Shown piece by piece: positions 43,137 through 51,298 of a stretch of 64,000 nucleotides of DNA. The notes below the pieces were generated by a model. That model made no database searches and was not told where the DNA came from. It worked only from the letters and a program-made list of their open reading frames with translations. Position 1 is the first letter of the stretch. Every line of letters starts with the position of its first letter. The translations under genes and the position numbers were made by a program. This DNA comes from Lentibacillus amyloliquefaciens (GTDB lineage: Bacteria; Bacillota; Bacilli; Bacillales; Amphibacillaceae): positions 3,038,001-3,102,000 of the forward strand of contig NZ_CP013862.1 in the NCBI RefSeq assembly GCF_001307805.1, read 5' to 3'.

Positions 43137-44468
43137 ATGCCTTATAAAGACGAGCAATTACATGAAGAAAAAGTTTTTAAAGATCCGGTACACCGCTATG
43201 TCCACGTTCAGGACCGGGTGATTTGGGATTTGATTGCAGCGCCTGAATTTCAGCGGCTGCGGCGGATTAAGCAGCTCGGCACGTCAAATTTGACGTTTCA
43301 CGGGGCTGAGCATAGTCGGTTCAATCATTCACTCGGTGTTTATGAAATTGTCCGGCGCATTATCGGGAATTTTGAAGACCGCGCCAACTGGAATGATGAC
43401 GAACGCTTGCTTTGTTTATGTGCAGCCCTGTTGCACGATTTGGGACACGGACCATTTTCACATTCATTCGAAAAAGCGTTTAAATTGGATCATGAACACT
43501 TTACCCAGCAGATTATTCTTGGTGATACACAAATACATACGATTCTCGAACGCGTCGAGATGGGATTTTCCCAAAAAGTCGCTGATGTCATTGATAAAAC
43601 TTACGAGGATAAGCTTGTTGTCAGCCTCATTTCCAGCCAGATTGATGCTGACCGGATGGATTACCTGCAGCGCGATGCCTATTTTACAGGTGTCAGCTAT
43701 GGCCATTTTGACATGGAACGTATTCTGCGCGTCATGCGTCCGATTGAAGACCAGGTTGTCATCAAATCCAGCGGCATGCATGCAGTTGAAGACTATATCA
43801 TGAGCCGTTATCAGATGTACTGGCAGGTCTATTTCCATCCGGTCACGCGAAGTGCCGAAGTGATTTTGTCGAAAATTCTTCACCGGGCCAAGTATCTATT
43901 TGAAAACGATTATACCTTTAAGTTGAAACCATTTCATTTTGTTTCATTTTTTAAAGAAGATGTCGGGCTTACCGATTATTTGAAGCTTGATGAATCGATT
44001 GTTTTCTACTATTTTCAGCTCTGGCAGGAGGAAGACGATGCTATATTACGGGATTTGTGCGAACGGTTTATTAATCGCCGCCTGTTCAAATATATTGAAT
44101 TTAATCCGAATCTGCAGATGAAGGAATGGATGGAGCTTTCCGAGCTGTTTAAAAAGGCTGGCGTTGACCCTGACTATTATTTGGAAGTCGACTCGTCATC
44201 AGACCTGCCGTATGATTTTTACCGGCCGGGTGAAGAGGATGAACGCTTGCCGATTAATCTGCTGATGCCTGACGGGCAGCTAAAAGAGCTCTCACGAAAT
44301 TCGGACATTGTTGAATCCATTTCCGGGAAAAAGCGTACAGATCACAAACTGTATTTTCCGGCTGATGTTCTTAAAGAGCTGAATGATGATAATCCGGCTA
44401 AGCAGCGCATCATGGAACTGTTAAATCTTGAACAACCGTTAAAAGGGGAGAACGAATATGCTGACTAA
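43137..44468 (+). CDS. ywfO: HD-domain phosphohydrolase YwfO
   Basis: 443 residues. EHSRFNHSLGVYEIVRRI supplies the first HD His, ALLHDLGHGPFSHSFE the HD pair, and SSQIDADRMDYLQRDAYFTG the last Asp and the dNTPase-like DRMDYL(x)RD signature. The family includes dNTP triphosphohydrolases; YwfO is implicated in nucleotide turnover. Cytosolic, metal-dependent. The stop region overlaps the next gene by 11 bases, showing translational coupling with ywgA. Confidence 0.92.
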   Translation: MPYKDEQLHEEKVFKDPVHRYVHVQDRVIWDLIAAPEFQRLRRIKQLGTSNLTFHGAEHSRFNHSLGVYEIVRRIIGNFEDRANWNDDERLLCLCAALLHDLGHGPFSHSFEKAFKLDHEHFTQQIILGDTQIHTILERVEMGFSQKVADVIDKTYEDKLVVSLISSQIDADRMDYLQRDAYFTGVSYGHFDMERILRVMRPIEDQVVIKSSGMHAVEDYIMSRYQMYWQVYFHPVTRSAEVILSKILHRAKYLFENDYTFKLKPFHFVSFFKEDVGLTDYLKLDESIVFYYFQLWQEEDDAILRDLCERFINRRLFKYIEFNPNLQMKEWMELSELFKKAGVDPDYYLEVDSSSDLPYDFYRPGEEDERLPINLLMPDGQLKELSRNSDIVESISGKKRTDHKLYFPADVLKELNDDNPAKQRIMELLNLEQPLKGENEYAD

Positions 44469-44958
44469 TCACGCGAAACTCATGCAATTTTTTGCGGCGG
44501 CAAATGAAGTGTCCGGGCGAAAGAGACTGCAAAAAATGATTTATATCCTGCAAAAATGCCATGTTCCGTTTGAGGAAAAATACCAATTTCATTTTTATGG
44601 GCCATATTCGGAAGAACTGTCTTTACGGATTGAGGAATTGTGTAATTTGGGATTCATTTCTGAGGAAAAAGAGTCCAAAAGTAATTATATCCAATATCAT
44701 TATCAGATCACTGACGACGGAAATGAATTTTTGAATCAGTTTCAAATGGAAATGCCGGATATGACAGCGCCAATCGCACATATGAAGACGAAAAGTTCCC
44801 GGTTTCTCGAGCTTGTTGCCACAATGCTTTACTTTGAAGGGCTGCCCCGGGAAGGAATTGAGAAAAAAATCCATACAGTCAAGCCGAAACAAAAATACAC
44901 CGATGCTGAAATAGATGAGGCTTTTCAATTCATTAACCTGAACAGGCCTGTGCAGTAA
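44458..44958 (+). CDS. ywgA: YwgA-family protein
   Basis: 166 residues. An N-terminal winged-helix-like region (LQKMIYILQKCHVPFEEKYQ, then FYGPYSEELSLRIEELCNLG) resembles the Panacea/SocA-like fold, and YQITDDGNEFL follows. Function unknown; gene order ywfO-ywgA is conserved in Bacillus. GGGGAG lies 6-7 bases before the ATG, inside the end of ywfO. Confidence 0.88.
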   Translation: MLTNHAKLMQFFAAANEVSGRKRLQKMIYILQKCHVPFEEKYQFHFYGPYSEELSLRIEELCNLGFISEEKESKSNYIQYHYQITDDGNEFLNQFQMEMPDMTAPIAHMKTKSSRFLELVATMLYFEGLPREGIEKKIHTVKPKQKYTDAEIDEAFQFINLNRPVQ

Positions 44959-45027
44959 GCTTTGGATGAAAGGCTGCGGAATGATATGCTACAATTGGAA
45001 TCAGAATAGATTAGGAGGGTTCTTGTA

Positions 45028-45552
45028 ATGGCAGATCAATCTTCCAACCAGAAGAAGAACAATCAATTCACAATCATAAAAGACGACCCGAACGATGGAC
45101 ACGACGGTTATGGCATTGGCTCAATCAGCCTTGAAAATATGTCGTCTGTTATTGTCGATCCGAATGAAGACCGTGCCTATGTTGACATGGAAGCGATGCA
45201 TGCCCGCAGCAGTGTGGAGCGGCGCGTGAAGTTCCAGGATGACAAAGAGGTTGTTGCCAATGGCAAACTCTACTGGATTGTCTGGGTGACAACTGAAAAA
45301 GGCGAAAACGGCCCATACTTTGCAGGCGTCGGGGCATGTGAAATGATTGTTGATCGTTCAATCAAGCGTGCCTATAAATCAATGCCGGAGCATGTTAAAC
45401 ATATGGAGAAGTCCCTGAAAGGCCAAATTATTGTTGACAACATGGATGACCATTCCAAAAAACTGCTGAAAGATTTCCTTGTGGATTTTGAAGGCGGCGA
45501 TATGTGGAAAAACTCGACGAACGAATTGAAACAAGCACTTGAAGTCGAATAA
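45028..45552 (+). CDS. ywhD: YwhD-family protein
   Basis: 174 residues. NNQFTIIKDDPNDGHDGYGIG (first 21 quoted short of family length) and ARSSVERRVKF mark the YwhD family, which is conserved in Bacillaceae and has no known function. Soluble, acidic. TTAGGAGG lies 10 bases before the ATG. It follows ywgA by 69 bases and a terminator follows, so ywfO-ywgA-ywhD may be one transcript. Confidence 0.9.
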   Translation: MADQSSNQKKNNQFTIIKDDPNDGHDGYGIGSISLENMSSVIVDPNEDRAYVDMEAMHARSSVERRVKFQDDKEVVANGKLYWIVWVTTEKGENGPYFAGVGACEMIVDRSIKRAYKSMPEHVKHMEKSLKGQIIVDNMDDHSKKLLKDFLVDFEGGDMWKNSTNELKQALEVE

Positions 45553-45695
45553 TAATCGTTCAGCGGATGTTTTTTCCCCGGATGATGTGAATAATTTGTG
45601 ACTTATTTATGAACAATAACTTAAAATCTTGTAATTTAATTCATGAGTTTTGTAAAATGTATGTACATGGGCTGACTCATGATTTACTAGGACAC

Positions 45696-45735
45696 AAAAA
45701 GAGCTGACTCTTTCACGGAGGGTCAGCTCTTTTTG
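45696..45735 (+). terminator. Terminator after ywhD
   Basis: AAAAAGAGCTGAC (45696-45708) pairs with GTCAGCTCTTTTT (45722-45734). Confidence 0.85.
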
Positions 45736-45761
45736 CATGTAAATTTTAAATATGAGGTGGT

Positions 45762-46066
45762 CTGTGCCCCCCGCTCCGGAAATACACGCCGCTTTCCGCG
45801 GGGGCTGGTGAGCCAACTTGTGCCAAGGCACTTCGCTGTCTCACCTATGCCTTTGTTCCCGCAGGAGTCGGCGTGTATTTCTCCGCTAAGGTTGTATGCT
45901 CATGTACTGCCATGGTACAGTAAGCCTTTTCCAGCGCAGGCAATATGCGTAGACTCAATCAGAACAGCCACGTGTCCGAAGACCCCCGCAAGAAAGCGGT
46001 CTTTGCTTTCTGAGGAGGCTGAGGCCGTGCCCATGAAAAGCGGGTTTTATTGCCGGAGCGGCTTTT
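45762..46066. repeat. Large GC-rich palindromic intergenic element
   Basis: The ends are inverted: CGCTCCGG near 45772 and CCGGAGCG near 46055. Inside, ACACGCCGCTTTCCGCGGG and CCCGCAGGAGTCGGCGTGTAT pair to give a long hairpin with a variable loop, and a second part has CCCCCGCAAGAAAGCGG and GAGGAGGCTGAGGC. I recall this style of hairpin (CGCTTTCCGCGGG / CCCGCAGGAGTC) as dispersed in many Bacillaceae genomes. It has no protein-coding features. Confidence 0.7.
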
Positions 46067-46119
46067 AGCACTCAGTGATAATTAGAAGGTGTTAGACTCT
46101 TTGATGAGAACTTTCACTG

Positions 46120-46150
46120 TGTCGCAGTTTACATCAATTGCGCGGTTATA
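46120..46150 (+). repeat. Short shared intergenic repeat (copy 2)
   Basis: TGTCGCAGTTTACATCAA followed by a GC-rich step and GGTTA, as at 10179-10213. Confidence 0.6.
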
Positions 46151-46224
46151 TAGAAATAAAATTCAAGAGAAAGAGGCTTCAAAAATACAAAGTTTCTTTG
46201 TGGTCCGGCCCCGCTGTTTAGCTA

Positions 46225-48285
46225 TCAAAACAGCGTATCAAATACTTTTTCAAATAAACCTTGCTCTTCTTTCTCGTTTTTTTCCTCCTCTTCCGGCTGC
46301 CCCTGGTCTTCGGGCATATGAATCGTGCAGTGCTCCCGTGGCTCGGTTCCTTCCTTGAAATACATAACCCGGCTTGTGTCGCAATAAGAGGTCGCACGCT
46401 TACCGCTTTTGGGATCGATGGGAACCCCGGTAACGCCGGAAGGTATATCAAATTTTTCCTTTCCGATGTCTTCATGGGCATCTGTCATGAAGGACGCCCA
46501 AATATTCTTGGCATATGCTTCCTCACGGGTTTTTGTGATCTGTTTGTTATCGTCATATCCTGTCCAGATGCCTGTAACGAGTGACGGGCTGTAACCTACC
46601 ATCCAGCTGTCGGTTTCGGTGGTTCCTGATTTGCCGGCATACGTTCTGTTCAGCTGATCCGCAATTGATGAGCCGGTTACAGTCATATAACCATCCAGTG
46701 ACCGGTCAAACATCCCGGTCATCAATTGGCTTAGCACAAAGACAGATTGCGCATCCAACACCTGGTCACTTTCTTTCCGGTTCCTCTCAAAAACGGTGTT
46801 GCCATTTCGGTCAACAATCTTGGCTACTGTGTGGCTGGTAATATCATGGCCGCCATTTGCCAGCATGCCATACCCTGTGACCATTTCTTCAACTGTAACG
46901 GCGGCCGTCCCTAATGCAAGAGAAGGCACGGCAGGAAGGTCACCGCTGAAACCAAATGTCTCTGCTGTGTTCGCCAAATGGTCCGGACCGAGATACAAAT
47001 TGGTCTTAACGGCATAAACATTATCCGATAAGGCGAGCGCTTGGGCGAGGGTGATTTGTTCATTTGCGTAATAGCCATTATAGTTGCTCGGCTGATACAC
47101 CTCGCCGTCTTCAAGCCTGAATGCGGTCGGTTTGCTCATCAGCATCGTTGCGGGAGTATAGCCATTGTTGAGTGCTGCATAATACAAAAATGGCTTAAAC
47201 GCTGACCCCGGCATACGCTTGGCGCTGGTCGCCCTATTGAAGGGGCTTTCTGTATAGTTTTTTCCGCCGATAAGCGCACGAATTCCTCCGGTGTCCGGAT
47301 TCAGGGCAATAGCGCCGATTTCGATGCTGCTGCCGGATGCCATTTCATTCTTCGTATTATTTTTCAGTTGATCCTGAAGCTGTTTATCGAGTGTCGTGTG
47401 AATTTTATAGCCGCCCGAGCGGATTTTTTCGGCATCAAGATCTAAGATGCCGGATGCTTCATTTAATGCTGCATCTTGAAAATACGGTGCAACCGACACA
47501 TTTTCCCGCTGCTCCGTCTCTGTGAACGCCAATTTTTCCCGACTGCTGAGATAGTAAGCTTGGCCGGATATGAAATTAATTTCCCGCATTGAGCTTAGCA
47601 CCCGGCGCTGGCGATCTTTGGCATTTTCCATATGGTTAAATGGTGAGTAGTATGAAGGGCCTTTTGGAATGGCGGCAAGCATCGATGCCTCTGCCAGCGT
47701 CAGGTCGCTTGCCGGTTTATCGAAAAAATGTCTGCTCGCTGTTTCCGCCCCGTAAGCGCCATGTCCATAGTAAATTGTGTTCAAATAACCTTCGAGCAGT
47801 TCGTCTTTTGTATAATACATTTCCAGCCTTACTGTATAAAAAGCTTCCTTCAGCTTGCGTGCCCAGGTTTTATCATGTGTCAGAAATAAATTACGGGCAT
47901 ATTGCTGAGACAGTGTGCTGGCGCCTTCGTCCAGTGAAAGGCTTCTGATATCAGATATAGCTGCACCAACTATCCGCTGCAGATCAAATCCGTTATGGTC
48001 ATAAAAATGTCGATCTTCAATTGCCAGAGTTGCCTCAACTAAATGAGGGGAGATGTCTTCCAAATCGGCCCAGTTTCGGTTTTCGGCACCGCTATCTTGA
48101 CCAATTATCTCGCCGTCGGTGCTGTAATAAATGGTGTTTTGATCATTGGCAAGCTCCGGCGGCCCCATCAGAAAGCTGACGAAATAGACCCCGCCAAGGA
48201 GCAGAAATCCCAACATCAACAAACCAATCGGCACCAGGTAAAACAACCGATATTTATTCCCTTTCAAGCGCAAAATTGATTTCAT
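46225..48285 (-). CDS. pbpG: Class A penicillin-binding protein PbpG
   Basis: 686 residues. One N-terminal membrane anchor (residues ~14-38), then a glycosyltransferase-51 domain with EDRHFYDHNG (catalytic Glu), GASTLSQQYARNLFL and a YYTKDELLEGYLN block. The transpeptidase domain has PGSAFKP (active-site Ser and Lys), SDN and KSGT, the KTG-type motif with Ser in place of Thr. An acidic Glu-rich tail ends the protein. It polymerises and cross-links peptidoglycan; B. subtilis PbpG acts in spore wall synthesis. It follows ywhD as in B. subtilis but in opposite orientation, and the usual downstream speE-speB are absent. Confidence 0.92.
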   Translation of the reverse strand: MKSILRLKGNKYRLFYLVPIGLLMLGFLLLGGVYFVSFLMGPPELANDQNTIYYSTDGEIIGQDSGAENRNWADLEDISPHLVEATLAIEDRHFYDHNGFDLQRIVGAAISDIRSLSLDEGASTLSQQYARNLFLTHDKTWARKLKEAFYTVRLEMYYTKDELLEGYLNTIYYGHGAYGAETASRHFFDKPASDLTLAEASMLAAIPKGPSYYSPFNHMENAKDRQRRVLSSMREINFISGQAYYLSSREKLAFTETEQRENVSVAPYFQDAALNEASGILDLDAEKIRSGGYKIHTTLDKQLQDQLKNNTKNEMASGSSIEIGAIALNPDTGGIRALIGGKNYTESPFNRATSAKRMPGSAFKPFLYYAALNNGYTPATMLMSKPTAFRLEDGEVYQPSNYNGYYANEQITLAQALALSDNVYAVKTNLYLGPDHLANTAETFGFSGDLPAVPSLALGTAAVTVEEMVTGYGMLANGGHDITSHTVAKIVDRNGNTVFERNRKESDQVLDAQSVFVLSQLMTGMFDRSLDGYMTVTGSSIADQLNRTYAGKSGTTETDSWMVGYSPSLVTGIWTGYDDNKQITKTREEAYAKNIWASFMTDAHEDIGKEKFDIPSGVTGVPIDPKSGKRATSYCDTSRVMYFKEGTEPREHCTIHMPEDQGQPEEEEKNEKEEQGLFEKVFDTLF

Positions 48286-48298
48286 ACGTTTAACCCCA

Positions 48299-48548
48299 TT
48301 TATCCCGCATGTAATGGACAGTAACCCGCCCGGGAACGGCGGCTAACTGTCCCTAAATGTCCGATTCTGTTCAACTAACATTCAGCGGGAAAAAGCATTC
48401 CGCTGAATGAAGTTTCACTTTATCCCGCATGTAATGGACAGTAACCCGCCCGGGAACGGCGGCTAACTGTCCCTAAATGTCCGATTCGTTCATCTAACAA
48501 TCAGTGGGGGGGAGAAAGAATACCCCACTGATTGAAGATTCACTTTAT
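48299..48548 (+). repeat. Two-hairpin intergenic repeat, locus 3 (two tandem units, 120 bp each)
   Basis: TATCCCGCATGTAATGGACA starts at 48301 and again at 48421. The first ~65 bases of the two units are identical, including the hairpin GGACAGT...CGGCGG...ACTGTCC. The second modules differ: unit one has CATTCAGCGGG/CCGCTGAATG, unit two has CAATCAGTGGGG/CCCCACTGATTG. Together with the remaining ~150 bases, which hold the ywiB promoter, it fills the 412-base gap between pbpG and ywiB. Confidence 0.9.
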
Positions 48549-48637
48549 AGCATGGTCCTTCTTTCATTATGGGGAAAAATAAAAGGAAATAAACTTAAGA
48601 AGACAGTAAGTTTCACTGAATGAAGTTTCTCTATATA

Positions 48638-48667
48638 TTGAAATTCTCCCGGTTTTATCGCTATAAT
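48638..48667 (+). promoter_or_regulatory. Promoter of ywiB-argS
   Basis: TTGAAA (48638-48643), 18-base spacer, TATAAT (48662-48667), 30 bases before the ywiB start. Confidence 0.65.
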
Positions 48668-48697
48668 AGGGTATTATATTAAGCAGGAGCGATTTAA

Positions 48698-49138
48698 ATG
48701 GAAAACAATCCGAAAGAGGTAGCTGTTGAGCTTAAGACAGCTATTGATGATAACGGCGAGATGGAATACAATACGGTCAGAGCAACGGGACAATTATTTC
48801 AAAAAAGCCGAATGGATGTTTTGAGCTATGAAGAAACAGCTGAGGACGGTTCGCCGATTAAAAATATGATCACAATTTATTCAGATAGGGTGGCCGTAAA
48901 ACGGACAGGGCTTGTCAATATGCATCAGCACTTCCGCGAACGAAAAACGTCGGAAAATGTTTTCCAGCATCCGCACGGAAACATACATATGGAAACATTC
49001 ACTAATACCATCACCTACCAGGCACTGTCCGATAACCAGAAGGGTATGCTTATCATTGATTATGTCGTGAAGCTGAACGGACAGGATGAGCGCAACCATC
49101 AATTAACATTAACGATTCGACATAAGGAGGGCTTATAA
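48698..49138 (+). CDS. ywiB: DUF1934 beta-barrel protein YwiB
   Basis: 146 residues. A calycin-like all-beta protein: repeated strands with [20 protein letters not shown] and a C-terminal [21 protein letters not shown]. subtilis YwiB has the same place before argS. Function unknown; soluble. GCAGGAGC precedes the ATG. Its stop codon overlaps the argS start by one base (TAATG), so the two are translationally coupled. Confidence 0.9.
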   Translation: MENNPKEVAVELKTAIDDNGEMEYNTVRATGQLFQKSRMDVLSYEETAEDGSPIKNMITIYSDRVAVKRTGLVNMHQHFRERKTSENVFQHPHGNIHMETFTNTITYQALSDNQKGMLIIDYVVKLNGQDERNHQLTLTIRHKEGL

Positions 49139-50811
49139 TGAGCAATGCATTATCACAAATAGAAGAGACGCTGAAACAACAAATCACCGCAGCTGTCCTG
49201 ACAGCCGGTCTTGCTGAGGAGAGCGAACTGCCGGAAGTTGTACTTGAAAAACCAAAGGAAAAAGCACACGGTGATTTTGCCACAAATATTGCCATGCAAC
49301 TTGCGAAAATTGCTAAAAAAGCCCCGCGGCAAATTGCAGAAGACATTGCCGAAAATATTGATGAATCGAAAGCATCTGTCGAAAAGATAGATATCGCCGG
49401 TCCCGGTTTTATCAACTTCTTCATGAAAAATGATTTTCTTGGTGATTTGATTCCGTCGATTCTGGAGGCCGGTGACACATACGGCCGCACGGATCATGGC
49501 CAGGGGGAAAGAGTCCAGGTGGAGTTTGTATCGGTAAACCCGACCGGTGATTTGCATCTTGGTCATGCCCGCGGCGCCGCATATGGCGATGTTTTTTGCA
49601 ATGTCCTGGAAGCAGCGGGTTATGAGGTCGAACGTGAATATTATATTAACGATGCCGGCAATCAAATTGATAATCTGGTACTGTCGATTGAAACACGTTA
49701 CTTGGAAGCACTTGGCCATGACGCCGAGATGCCTGAAAACGGGTACCGCGGTGCCGACATTGTCGCGATCGGTGAGGACCTTGCGAAAGAGTACGGGGAT
49801 AAATGGGTGGATGCTGACAGGCAGGAGCGTCTGGCATTTTTCAAAGCGTATGGCTTGAATTATGAACTTGGCAATTTGAAAAAAGACCTGGCCGATTTCC
49901 GTGTGAACTTTGATAATTGGTTTTCCGAACAGTCTCTGTATGACAACGGAAAGGTTGAAGAAGCTGTCCAGACACTGCGCGACGGCGGCTATGTCTACGA
50001 GCAGGACGGCGCGACATGGTTCCGTTCAACAGAGTTCGGTGATGATAAGGACCGTGTTCTGATCAAGCAGGACGGCAACTATACGTACTTAACACCGGAT
50101 ATCGCGTATCACAAGAATAAACTGGAGCGCGGCTTTAACAAAGTCATCAATGTATGGGGTTCCGATCACCATGGCTACATTTCACGGATGCGGGCTGCCA
50201 TTCAGGCACTTGGCTATTCGGCTGAGCAATTCACTGTTAAAATCATTCAGACGGTCAATTTGTTTGAAGATGGTGAGAAAGTACGCATGAGCAAGCGGAC
50301 CGGCAACGCTGTGGCATTACGTGACTTAATGGAAGAAGTCGGTGTTGATGCGACCCGTTATTTTTTCGTCATGCGTTCAAATGATACACAGTTTGATTTT
50401 AATCTTGATCTGGCACGCTCACAATCAAATGACAACCCGATTTATTACGTCCAGTACGCACATGCACGGATTTGCACGATGCTCGAACAAGCGGAAGCGA
50501 AAGGCTTTGGGACGGGTGAGGATTTTAATGCCGATTTGTTAACAGCCGAAAAAGAAACCGATCTCTTGAAAAAGCTGGGTGAATTTCCTCAGACAGTTAA
50601 CGATGCAGCCGGAAAACAAGCACCGCATAAAGTGACGCAGTATGTGTTTGACCTGGCTTCACTGCTTCATAGTTTCTATAATGCAGAAAAAGTGCTCGAT
50701 CCAGATAACCCGGAATTGACGAAAGCACGGATTGCGTTAATGAAAGCAGTAAGAGTTACGCTGGCAAATGGCCTGAGCTTGATCGGCATCAATGCACCTG
50801 TGAAAATGTAA
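49138..50811 (+). CDS. argS: Arginyl-tRNA synthetase
   Basis: 557 residues, normal length for Bacillus. The N-terminal additional domain ([20 protein letters not shown]) is followed by the class I HIGH motif as [12 protein letters not shown], the tRNA/arginine-binding [10 protein letters not shown], and [16 protein letters not shown] as the KMSKS-type loop. The C-terminal helical DALR anticodon-binding domain ends [19 protein letters not shown]. It charges tRNA-Arg. AAGGAGG lies 7 bases before the ATG, inside ywiB. A terminator follows closely. Confidence 0.97.
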   Translation: MSNALSQIEETLKQQITAAVLTAGLAEESELPEVVLEKPKEKAHGDFATNIAMQLAKIAKKAPRQIAEDIAENIDESKASVEKIDIAGPGFINFFMKNDFLGDLIPSILEAGDTYGRTDHGQGERVQVEFVSVNPTGDLHLGHARGAAYGDVFCNVLEAAGYEVEREYYINDAGNQIDNLVLSIETRYLEALGHDAEMPENGYRGADIVAIGEDLAKEYGDKWVDADRQERLAFFKAYGLNYELGNLKKDLADFRVNFDNWFSEQSLYDNGKVEEAVQTLRDGGYVYEQDGATWFRSTEFGDDKDRVLIKQDGNYTYLTPDIAYHKNKLERGFNKVINVWGSDHHGYISRMRAAIQALGYSAEQFTVKIIQTVNLFEDGEKVRMSKRTGNAVALRDLMEEVGVDATRYFFVMRSNDTQFDFNLDLARSQSNDNPIYYVQYAHARICTMLEQAEAKGFGTGEDFNADLLTAEKETDLLKKLGEFPQTVNDAAGKQAPHKVTQYVFDLASLLHSFYNAEKVLDPDNPELTKARIALMKAVRVTLANGLSLIGINAPVKM

Positions 50812-50819
50812 TTTCTCCA

Positions 50820-50854
50820 CTTGCAGAGGCGCTTGAGCTTCTGCAAGATTTTTT
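50820..50854 (+). terminator. Terminator after argS
   Basis: CTTGCAGA (50820-50827) pairs with TCTGCAAG (50840-50847), followed by ATTTTTTAT. Confidence 0.8.
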
Positions 50855-50895
50855 ATATTGACGCGCCAGAGCGGCACGCCAGGGAAATGCGCTGA

Positions 50896-51017
50896 TTCAC
50901 GCGATGGGTCCTCTAATTCGCATGATGATTAGCATATTTCGCGCAATGTTCCAGGGATATCGCGTGGTCGTCGCCAAATCGCGCGATCCCGCCAATTTGT
51001 GCGCCGATCCCGATAAC
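50896..51017. repeat. Degenerate minisatellite, 19-22 bp period, about six units
   Basis: Units begin TTCGCGC, TCGCGCGAT or close variants and end in AAT or AAA-like sequence; examples are TCGCGCGATCCCGCCAATT (50979-50997) and TTCGCATGATGATTAGCATAT (50917-50937). It lies between the argS terminator and the fadF promoter. No coding potential. Confidence 0.75.
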
Positions 51018-51175
51018 GAACAGGTGTCCTGTCAAACCGGCTTGCTTATATAGCAGCAACTATGCTGGAGATCTTTTTACAATGATCGAAAACAGTTTCC
51101 AAAAAGGCCAATCTACCCAAAAAATTCTTATCCCCACTATAGCATGACGAAACAGAATCATTTTCTATAAATCTA

Positions 51176-51203
51176 TTGACTGAATGCTCACTCATCATAT
51201 AAA
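51176..51203 (+). promoter_or_regulatory. fadF promoter with FadR-like operator
   Basis: TTGACT (51176-51181), 16-base spacer, TATAAA (51198-51203). The spacer is occupied by TGAATGCTCACTCATCA (51181-51197), which resembles the B. subtilis FadR operator (TGAATGA...TCATTCA). A repressor there would block RNA polymerase; acyl-CoA would relieve it. Confidence 0.55.
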
Positions 51204-51298
51204 GTAATAGTAACAAAAATATAATGTCTTGTTTTCATTTTCAAAATAATGCAATCGCTAACATTTTTCGTTATACTATAACAAAGGGGGAGCGAATG

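Noticed and set aside
46212..46235. Terminator of pbpG (CGCTGTTT/AAACAGCG hairpin)
   Set aside because: The hairpin overlaps the stop codon and is not followed by T's on the - strand.
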